Shown here: positions 34,148-42,200 of the stretch, one piece after another
How the letters are laid out: every line of letters begins with the position of its first letter
Numbering within the stretch: the first letter of the stretch is position 1
Assembly (NCBI RefSeq): GCF_003012735.1
Contig: NZ_PXYI01000003.1
Coordinates: 682,001 to 746,000, forward strand
DNA: 64,000 bases
Direction: 5' to 3'
From: Allosphingosinicella deserti
GTDB taxonomy: Bacteria; Pseudomonadota; Alphaproteobacteria; Sphingomonadales; Sphingomonadaceae
Notes under the pieces: generated by a model
Databases searched by the model: none
Told to the model about the DNA's origin: nothing
What the model saw: only the letters and a program-made list of their open reading frames with translations
Made by a program: the position numbers and the translations under genes

Positions 34148-35784
34148 GCGGTCGCCTCCTCCTCGGTCATGCTCCGCTTGCGCAGGCCGTTTGCGATCTG
34201 ATGGTTGCGCTCGATCTGGTCGACCGTGAGATCGGGATAGGCGCTGTACCAGAGCCGGCTCACCGTCCGCGACGCCAAGGCCCAATTCTTGAACTGCCGG
34301 CCGTGACTGGCGCCGTCGTAGACGAGGAGACGGGTCGGCGGGAACCCGATTCCGGATCCCCAGGCGAGGGTCAGGCCCGCATGCGCCTTCTCGATGAAGT
34401 CATCGAGATAGCTGTCCCAGCTATGATCGAAATTGCTGAAGAAGAGCAGCCTGCTGTGATTGTTGAGGAAGGCCCAATGCGCGAAATGCACGGTGCGCAT
34501 GCTTCCGAGATAACCGTCCGTGGCCGTGACCCGCAGGAACAGCCCAAGCCCGTAATGGCCGGCACGGATGATGATCGAGCGCAGGATACCGGGCTTGATG
34601 AGCACGATCGAGCCCATGTGGTTCTGTGCGATCCAATCCTCGCGACGGATCATCTCGCGAAGCATCCGCTCGTCCTGCGGCGGGCGATCCTGCGCGCTGT
34701 CACGCATTTCGTTGTAGCGGAGGATGAGGACGATCAACGGCAGGGTGACGAAGACGCTGACCACGCCGAGCGCCGCGACGTATGCGGCCTCGCGTGCGGC
34801 GATCGGGATCGCCGCAGTGTCGAACGGGGTTGCAAACCGACCGATCGCATCGATTGCGAGGATGATCGGGGTGACCACCAATGTGGCGAGGAAGATGGTG
34901 AGCGCGGCGCCGACCAGCAACAGGAGTAGTTTGACCGGGCTGAGCAGATGGACCTTGCCGCGGTTGATGACTTCGGTGCCCGCGATCGCCGCCCGATGTT
35001 TGAAGAGCAACGCGAAGATGATGATCGCAGTGATCCCGAGCATTGAAAGATAGACCTGCCAGCGCAGCGCCGCTGCCAGCAGCAATCCCGGCAGCGTGAG
35101 TGCGACCAGCGCGACGACGATGAAGCGCAGCAACCGGAAGATGTCGGAGATTCGCTCGCTGAGGCTGATCCGCTTCGGCGCGGGGTCGTCCAGCCAGGGG
35201 AAGACGGGAAGCATCGCCGCGCGAAGCAGCGTCTGCGCCTGCGCCGCGGTACCGGTGCGATACGGGGAGGGCCTTCCCCCGGTCGGCCGGTCGATTTCGG
35301 CGCGGACGGCGAGGAAGAGCTGGTGGTCCTCCAGGATCCGGTCGCGGCTCAGACCGCGATTGCCGTGGTGAAAGACGCTGGGCTGCTCCGTCCGGGCTTC
35401 CAGATAGCGGGCGACCGCCACCTTCGATCCCGGTTCGGTTACCGCATCGTAGAGCGCGCCCGTGTCATCGCGCGGGCGTTTGCAGCACCGGATCATGGCG
35501 CGGATTCTCTCACCCGCCACGGCATCGATCTGTCGCCAGAAAGGACCCGGTGGACCATCAAAGTTCGCCTCGATGATGAACATCGGGTCGAATTCCGCCG
35601 CCGGAAACACGCTCATCGAGAGAAAATGAAGGGTGGGTATCTGGTTGTGCAAACGGAAGAAGTTCGCCGTGCGGGGATCACTGCCCTTGTCTTCCGCACG
35701 CTTCAGGTCCTCGATCAGCGCAACCAGGCGACTGCAGCTCTCCGGCTTTACTTCCAATGGAACACAGAGCGTCGTTTGCCGCAT
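34129..35784 (-). CDS. Membrane protein with duplicated NFD-motif domains, DyP-associated
   Basis: 551 residues, no formal family name recalled. The N-terminal domain (about 1-165) contains TLHFLSMSVF and IEANFDG. Four transmembrane helices follow at about 221-240, 244-262, 285-312 and 334-355. The C-terminal domain (about 395-551) repeats the pattern as TVHFAHWAFL, LLFFSNFDHSWDSYLDDF, then WGSGIGFPPTRLLVYDGA and WYSAYPDLTVDQIERN. The HF...NFD spacing in both halves suggests two ferredoxin-like domains from duplication, flanking a membrane core. It is translationally coupled to the DyP gene. The ATG at 35784 has a G-rich site upstream. A membrane partner or lipid-facing component of the oxidation module is plausible. 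Confidence 0.7.
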   Translation of the reverse strand: MRQTTLCVPLEVKPESCSRLVALIEDLKRAEDKGSDPRTANFFRLHNQIPTLHFLSMSVFPAAEFDPMFIIEANFDGPPGPFWRQIDAVAGERIRAMIRCCKRPRDDTGALYDAVTEPGSKVAVARYLEARTEQPSVFHHGNRGLSRDRILEDHQLFLAVRAEIDRPTGGRPSPYRTGTAAQAQTLLRAAMLPVFPWLDDPAPKRISLSERISDIFRLLRFIVVALVALTLPGLLLAAALRWQVYLSMLGITAIIIFALLFKHRAAIAGTEVINRGKVHLLSPVKLLLLLVGAALTIFLATLVVTPIILAIDAIGRFATPFDTAAIPIAAREAAYVAALGVVSVFVTLPLIVLILRYNEMRDSAQDRPPQDERMLREMIRREDWIAQNHMGSIVLIKPGILRSIIIRAGHYGLGLFLRVTATDGYLGSMRTVHFAHWAFLNNHSRLLFFSNFDHSWDSYLDDFIEKAHAGLTLAWGSGIGFPPTRLLVYDGASHGRQFKNWALASRTVSRLWYSAYPDLTVDQIERNHQIANGLRKRSMTEEEATAWHWLL

Positions 35785-35912
35785 ACCGCCCCCCAATGCC
35801 CTCAACCCCGGTTCACATCTCGCACGTTTGACGGCGCTCGTCACTTCCCTCGTCGCGGCGGGCGCCGAGCGTTCCCGCCGGTTTCCGGATCAGCCGGAGC
35901 CGATCCGCCGTC

Positions 35913-37028
35913 TCACGGCTTGAGCTCGCTCTTGATGATGTTCTTGACCAGAGCATCGTAGCGCGTCTGCGCCTTGGCTTTCTCCTCGGCCGCCATAGCC
36001 TCCATCTTGCCCTTGAGCGCGACCGCTTCCTCGCGGAACTTCACGTCGGAGATGATCGTCATCAGGTCGAGCAGATCGTCGACGATCGGAGTCTGGCCGC
36101 TCTCGCCCATGTGGAAGCGCTTCATCACCTCGGCCGAGGTGACCATCGCCGTGAAATTCTCGAGTTCGGTCTGCGGTGCCCCGTCAACCGCGACGACCAC
36201 ATAGGGTTGATCGCCATCATAGGCAGTGCCGTTCGCGTCGATGAGCCCGGTGCCCGGCCGGAATCGCAGCCCCTCCAGCCCCGAATTGCCGGACGCGATG
36301 ACCCGGTAGCCGGCATCGGCGTCGGGCAGGCCGGCAACGCCGAAATTCAATTCCTCTGTCGCATCCCACTGCGATCTGCCGCCGCTGATTGACTTCAGCA
36401 ATTTGCCGGTGGCGGGGACGATCTGTCCTGCGGCGAGCAAGGCGCCCGAATAGGGCAGGAACAGCGGGATCTGGGCGGCGGCGGTGAAGGCCTGGCCGAG
36501 TACGTCCAGGATCGAGTCCTCGCGCGACGCGGCCGCGAGCTCCACCGAGATGACCAGTTGCTTGGTTGCGATCGCCTTCTGATAGGCAATGATCGGCGTA
36601 CCGTCCTTGAGCGCGCCCGGGCGAGGAAGATTGGTCCGCTTGCCTTTCTTGGTAGCGATCCAGTTGAGCGCTCGCGCACTCGCTTTGAACGCGCTCCATT
36701 CCTTGACGCCGGAGACGACGGCAATGTCGCCGGTGCCGCCGCCGAGAAACCCGCCGCTGCTGCCGACCTTGCCGCTATAGACGTGGCGGATATCGATGGT
36801 GACGGGACTGCCGAACCGGATGGGCGTGAATGCCGTGGGTGCAGCGCCGGCGCTCGGCTCCCCCGAAACGGGGGCGAAGCTGAAGAGTTCGCCGGATTCG
36901 AGCGCGATGCTCGGACCGGGATCGAGGCTTTCGAGCGTGCTGTGCATCGCCCGCACCAGTTCGGGTGCCTTGGCCGCATATTCGGTTTCGGAGACGAGCT
37001 GATCGCCCAGTACACGAAAGACGGCCAT
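35913..37028 (-). CDS. Unrecognised 371-residue protein of the DyP/P450 operon
   Basis: No family recognised. No signal peptide. An N-terminal helix (VSETEYAAKAPELVRAMHSTLESL) is followed by beta-rich stretches (PVTIDIRHVYSGKVG, GTGDIAVVSGVKEW, QLVISVELAAAS), a Gly/Ala/Pro-rich hydrophobic segment (AQIPLFLPYSGALLAAGQIV), another beta region (QPYVVVAVDGAPQTELENFTAMV), and a C-terminal coiled-coil-like helix (FREEAVALKGKMEAMAAEEKAKAQTRYDALVKNII). The start has AAAGGAT 4 nt upstream. Gaps of 59 and 128 bp to its neighbours fit a shared operon. It might be a structural or scaffold protein. Confidence 0.6.
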   Translation of the reverse strand: MAVFRVLGDQLVSETEYAAKAPELVRAMHSTLESLDPGPSIALESGELFSFAPVSGEPSAGAAPTAFTPIRFGSPVTIDIRHVYSGKVGSSGGFLGGGTGDIAVVSGVKEWSAFKASARALNWIATKKGKRTNLPRPGALKDGTPIIAYQKAIATKQLVISVELAAASREDSILDVLGQAFTAAAQIPLFLPYSGALLAAGQIVPATGKLLKSISGGRSQWDATEELNFGVAGLPDADAGYRVIASGNSGLEGLRFRPGTGLIDANGTAYDGDQPYVVVAVDGAPQTELENFTAMVTSAEVMKRFHMGESGQTPIVDDLLDLMTIISDVKFREEAVALKGKMEAMAAEEKAKAQTRYDALVKNIIKSELKP

Positions 37029-37087
37029 GATGATCCTTTCGATATCTTAGCAGCCGGGCGCCGAAGCGCTCGCTGAACGGCGCTCGA

Positions 37088-38794
37088 TCAGGGATGCGTC
37101 CAGAATGCGTGTTCGGCGAAGCGTTCGCTCTTCCACCAATCGAGCGTGCTGCGTCCGCGCCGGAAGTTAACGCTGCCGGCCTGGCTCTGCAGCGCCATGG
37201 TCACGGCGCCGGATTCGTTGCGCTTGGCGGTTTCGTCTCCGGTCTCCGGGACCACAGCGACGATGTGTCCCGATCGCCCATCCTGCTTGCGCCGGGCCAC
37301 GATCAGGCTGATGCCACCCAGATTGGCGTGATCCTGAAGCTCACTGAGGCTGGCCGCACGACGCCAGCCGAAGGTCTGGCCGAAATCGCGCAGCCAGCGA
37401 TAGATGTCATTGGCCCGGGCCTCGTCCACACTGCTTCCGAGCCGCGGCTCGAGCGTCTCGCCGAGCGCGATCTTCAGCAAGGCGGGCTGCGACCACCAGA
37501 CTCGCGGAAGATAGGCCCCTGCAAGGGTGCAATAATCGTGGGCGTAGATGTTGCAGAAGGTGAAGCCGTCATGCGGCTGGTAGCGTTTGTGGCGCGGATC
37601 GTCGTTGGCCAGATAGTCGATGATCGCGTTGAGCTCGGTGCGCAGGCCATCGGGGTTGTCGGCCGCGCGCCGCGGCATGTTCGGTTCGCTGAGCGACCGT
37701 GCTCCGGCGGGCGCCGTGCGCTTGGTGATATTGGTCGGCGATCCCGCCAGATGCGCCTCGGGAAGGGCGGCATCGGCGGACGAGGGTGTCGCTTCCAATG
37801 CCGCGGCCGCTGGCGGCCGACCAAGCGGGGACAGGAGATGCTTCGCCGCGAAGCCCTGGAAGATCTTGCCGCCGAGCAAAGCCTGCACTTCGATGAAGTC
37901 GTTGACCGGCGTTCCATTAAGGGCGCGCACGATGTGCCCGTCGGGGAGATCCGCCTTCACGTTCGCCGTCTTGGGGTTGCTGATCCGCGGTTCGCTGCGC
38001 AGCCTGACGGTGTTTGCATTTGTGTCCACCCGAAAAGATGGACCCGTCGCGGTGATCGTCTCCGGAGGTGAAAGTGGAACAGCGCCCGCCGATGACGTGC
38101 GGGCCGGCGCCGCATTGCCCGTGGGGACGGTACGGGCCATCGCCAGGAAATCGCGGATGGACTCACCGTAGAATTTCTTGCCGTCGAAATGGCCTTGCTT
38201 CAGCTCCTTCGCCGGATTGAAGCCGCCGGTATTGTAGGCAATGGCGACATGGCAGAATTCGCGATCGGTGATCGTGCTGCGGTCCTGGAGCCTGAGCTTG
38301 CGCAAGCCCCGGTTGAGCTCGCCGATTGCGCGCTGAAGTGCGTTGTCGAAGCTTTCGTATTTCTTTTCAATGAAGTAGTCGGGATCGGTGAGAAAGAACT
38401 GCAGATCGTATTGGAACACCCCGAAACCATGGCTGAACTTCTTAGGATTGGTGCGGGCGAAGCGATAATCGGGGATGTGCTCGGCCATGTCCAGCAAGGC
38501 GGAGCGGGCAATGTCGAACATCTGCTGACCCCGTGGAACCGCGAGCAGATCCGCCTTGGTGCGAGGGAAAGCTCTGCGTCCCTTGTCGGCATCCAGCGTG
38601 TCACCGCAGCACAGTGCCACCACCCGATCCGGTGACAGCGAGGGGACCTGCCGCATCGGTGCCCATAGGGATCCGGTCTCCTGGCAGGCTATCGCCGTCA
38701 ACATATCGACGTCGAAGACACTTCCCTCCAGAGCCTGCGCCATCTTTCCGGCGAAGTTACTCTTGAACCACGCGATATCACTAGTCTTGACCAT
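37088..38794 (-). CDS. SLT-lysozyme / SH3 / NlpC-like multidomain protein without signal peptide
   Basis: 568 residues. Domain 1 (about 25-225) has the SLT pattern: catalytic Glu39 in AIACQETG, GFGVFQYD at 123-130 and IAYNTGG at 185-191. Domain 2 (about 253-322) is SH3-like (NTVRLRSEPR, DGHIVRALNG, FIEVQALL). Domain 3 (about 385-568) looks like an NlpC/P60 or CHAP-type cysteine hydrolase, with Cys414 in FTFCNIYAHDYC and a His in RSGHIVAVVPE. Glycan and peptide cleavage of peptidoglycan would be combined in one chain. There is no export signal (MVKTSDIAWFKSNF), which is odd unless it is released by lysis or a dedicated machine. ATG at 38794 with GGGGAG 4 nt upstream. First gene of the operon. 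Confidence 0.72.
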   Translation of the reverse strand: MVKTSDIAWFKSNFAGKMAQALEGSVFDVDMLTAIACQETGSLWAPMRQVPSLSPDRVVALCCGDTLDADKGRRAFPRTKADLLAVPRGQQMFDIARSALLDMAEHIPDYRFARTNPKKFSHGFGVFQYDLQFFLTDPDYFIEKKYESFDNALQRAIGELNRGLRKLRLQDRSTITDREFCHVAIAYNTGGFNPAKELKQGHFDGKKFYGESIRDFLAMARTVPTGNAAPARTSSAGAVPLSPPETITATGPSFRVDTNANTVRLRSEPRISNPKTANVKADLPDGHIVRALNGTPVNDFIEVQALLGGKIFQGFAAKHLLSPLGRPPAAAALEATPSSADAALPEAHLAGSPTNITKRTAPAGARSLSEPNMPRRAADNPDGLRTELNAIIDYLANDDPRHKRYQPHDGFTFCNIYAHDYCTLAGAYLPRVWWSQPALLKIALGETLEPRLGSSVDEARANDIYRWLRDFGQTFGWRRAASLSELQDHANLGGISLIVARRKQDGRSGHIVAVVPETGDETAKRNESGAVTMALQSQAGSVNFRRGRSTLDWWKSERFAEHAFWTHP

Positions 38795-39204
38795 GATGCT
38801 CCCCGCTGAGCGAATCAAAATTAAGATCGTAGCCACGGTCTCACGAATCGAAGACTTGTCAAATCGGTATCTTCGTCGCTCGATAACTCTTATTGTTTGT
38901 TCATTTTCAAGGTACCGTTGGCGCCGTTTCGGATCAGTCTCAACGGCTCAGTGGAACACGTTTCGACCTTCTATCGCTCTTGGCCGCTGCACGGAGTCCG
39001 TCTATCCGGGCCGCCGAGCCGTTCAGCGGGCGAACTTCCACCGGGGAGCGAGCAGTTGGACGGGCCGTCGGGCGCAAATCACCGCACGCTCGCCGGACAA
39101 TCCCGTCAAAAGCCGTAAAACACTTCATCGCTGAATAATAACGGTTCATCGCTGGACCTGGGTTTGCGTCTCATGCATGGTCGAGCCTGTTCAGGAGGTG
39201 GTGC
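38795..39204. promoter_or_regulatory. Divergent control region of the hydrolase/DyP/P450 operon and the A2M/PBP1C operon
   Basis: AT-richer than its surroundings. On the minus strand TTGACA (38857-38862) is a perfect -35 hexamer about 65 bp before the left operon, but I found no well-spaced -10 for it. Near the right operon, TTCATCGCTG occurs twice in direct orientation (39124-39133 and 39145-39154), with starts 21 bp apart, which is two helical turns. The repeats lie 50-81 bp before the A2M ATG. They look like a tandem activator site. No gene is supported in this gap. Confidence 0.5.
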
Positions 39205-42200
39205 ATGCGCAGCTGGCTGGTGCGAGTCGGGTTCTTGCTGGCGCTGGTGCCGATCATGGCTTCGGCCGATACGCCGCCTTCCGTTGTGTTCGCCGAACCG
39301 GGAACGGACGGCAGTGCGATCACCCGCTTCACGTTGCGCTTCTCGGAGCCCATGGTGCCGCTGGGGCAAGGGCTATCGGGGCGCCCGCCGATCCGCATGG
39401 AGTGTAAGGTCGAGGGCAAGGGCCGGTGGGTCGACCCTGCGACCTATGTGTGGGACTTCGACAAGGCTCTGCCGGGCGACACCACCTGCACGGCATCGCT
39501 GCGCGACGGGCTCGAGACCCTGGACGGCAACAGGGTCGGCGGCACGCAGCGCTTCGAGATCGACAGCGGCGGGCCGTCTCCGAGCGCGATCATGACGGGG
39601 TCTTATGGCGACAATGTCGAGGAGGACCAGGCGTTCATCGTCGCGGTCAACGGCCCGGTCGATCGCCGGTCAATCGTGCAGCACGTCTATTGCACGGTAG
39701 ATGGGATCGGCGAGCGCATCCCGGTCGATCTGCTTCCGGCCGACACGCCGCGCCGGATCCTCAGCGAAATGGGCTCGCGCTGGCGCGCCGAAAGCTTCCT
39801 GGAGAATGCGGGGCTGCCGAGCCCGCTGCCGGCCAACGCCAAAGAGCGGGACGCTGCGCTTGCCAATGTCGTAGCGCTGAAATGCCGGCGGCCACTGCCC
39901 CCGGGCCGTGACATGGCGCTGGTCTGGGGCAAGGATGTCCGGTCTCCAAGTGGCCGCATCGTCGGCAAGGAGAGCCGTCACGATTATGTGGTGCGGGATG
40001 CCTTCAGCGCACGCCTGACCTGCTCGCGAGTCAACGCCCAGGCCGGCTGCAATCCGCTCGAGCCGATCCGGGTTCGCTTCACCGCCGAGGTGCCGCGCGC
40101 CAAGGCGCTGTCGCTGCGCCTCGATCTCGGCAACGGCAAGCTTCTCGCCCCGATCGACTCGGGCCGCGAGGCCACCCTCTCGGACGTCTCGTTCAAGCCG
40201 CTGCTGACGCCGGCGGTCACTGCGAAACTGGTGATCCCGGAAGACGTTCGCGACGAAAGCGGGCGGGCGCTGGCCAACGCCCGCCGCTTCCCGCTGGCGT
40301 TCCAGATCTCCGCGACGCCGCCGCTAGTCAAGTTCGCCTCGCCCTTCGGCATTCTCGAGGCGAAGGAAGGCGGCGTTCTTCCGGTGACCGTTCGCGGTGT
40401 GGAAGCCGATCTGCAGCCCAAAATGGTTGGGATCGGCGGCGCCAGCGCGCGGATCGACGCCGACGATCGCACGATCGCCGATTGGCTCCGCAAGGTCGCG
40501 AAGGCGCAGGAAGACGATATCCGCGATGAAGGGACCGAGGAGAAGCCGAAGGAGGTCAACTACACCGGCACCGCGTCGATTCTGAACGGCGCCGCCGGGG
40601 CCAGCGCGATGAATGTTCCGCTGCCCGGCAAGGGCAAGGAATTCGAGGTCGTCGGGGTGCCGCTGGGCAAGCCGGGTTTCTATGTCGTCGAGCTCGCCAG
40701 CCCGGAACTCGGCCGAGTCCTGCTCGGGCGTCCCGCCACCCGCTATGTCAGCGCTGCGGCGCTGGTCACCGACATGGTCGTGCATTTCAAATGGGGCAGG
40801 GCGGGCTCGCTCGCCTGGGTGACTTCGCTGAGCGAAGGCAAGCCCGTCTCCGGCGCTGCCATCCGGGTGACCGACAGCTGCAGCGGAGACCAACTCGCCG
40901 CCGGGGTCACCGACAAGAAGGGCCGGCTCGCCATTGCCGGCGGTCTGCCGTCGCCGACGAGCCGCTCCGGCTGCGAGGATATTGGCGACAGCGCGCCGCC
41001 GCTGATGATCTCGGCGCGCAAGAATGATGATTTCTCCTTCACGCTCACCCATTGGGGCGACGGGATTTCTCCGGACGATTTCGAACTGCCTTATGGCTGG
41101 TCGGAGCCGGAGCCGATCCTCCATTCGATTCTCGATCGCACGCTGCTTCGCGCGGGCGAGACGGTGCACATGAAGCACGTCTACCGAATGCCGACGCCGA
41201 CAGGTTTCCGCTCCGGCGGCAGCTTGAGCGGAACGCTCGAGCTTACCCACTCCGGCTCCGACACCACCTATTCGATGCCCCTGTCGCTCGACGAAGGCGG
41301 GCTCGGCGAAAGCGAATGGGCACCGCCCAAGGGTGCGCCCTCCGGCGATTACCAGGTGCGCGTTCGGGTCGGACCGCCTCCGGCCGCGTCCGCGGACGGT
41401 GACGAGGAGACGCGGGACGATCGCCGGACGATCTATACGGGGCAATCGATCCGGGTGGAGGATTACCGACTTCCAACGATGCGGGCGAGCGTCAGCGGTC
41501 CCGGAACGCCCTCCGTCCGGCCAAGACAGCTGCCGCTCGATCTCTATGTCGGCTATCTCTCCGGCGGCGGGGCGCGCAGCGCCGCGGTCAAGCTGCGCAC
41601 CGCCTGGTCGATGTTCACCGACGCGCCCGACGGCTGGGAGGATTGGACGTTCGGCGGCCGCAAGGTCGTGGAAGGCACGGTGCCGCTCGATGAGGACGGC
41701 AGCGACGGCGGCGAAACCCGGCTGCCCGACGCCGCCACCATCCCGCTCACCCTCGACACGGCGGGCGCGCTCCGCACGCCGCTCGAAATGCCCGGGCTGG
41801 AAGAGGATGCGAGCCTCACCGTCGAGATGGACTATCAGGATGCCAATGGCGAGACGCTGACGGCGTCGACGCGGGTGCCGATCTACGCCTCGGCCGTGCG
41901 GCTCGGCATCAAGTCGGACAGCTGGGTCCAGCGCGCCGGCGACATGCGCCTCAAGGTGGCGGCGCTGACGATCGGGGGCCGCCCGATCCGCGGCCAGAAG
42001 GTGGCGATTGCGCTGTACACGCGCGAGATCCTTTCGGCACGACGGCGGCTGATCGGCGGCTTCTACGCCTATGACAATGTCGTCGAGACCAAGCGAATCG
42101 CCGCGGACTGCTCGGGGATCACCGACGATCATGGCCTGGTGCGCTGCCGCCTCGATCCGGGTGTGTCGGGCGAGGTGATCGCCGTTGCGACGACCAGCGA

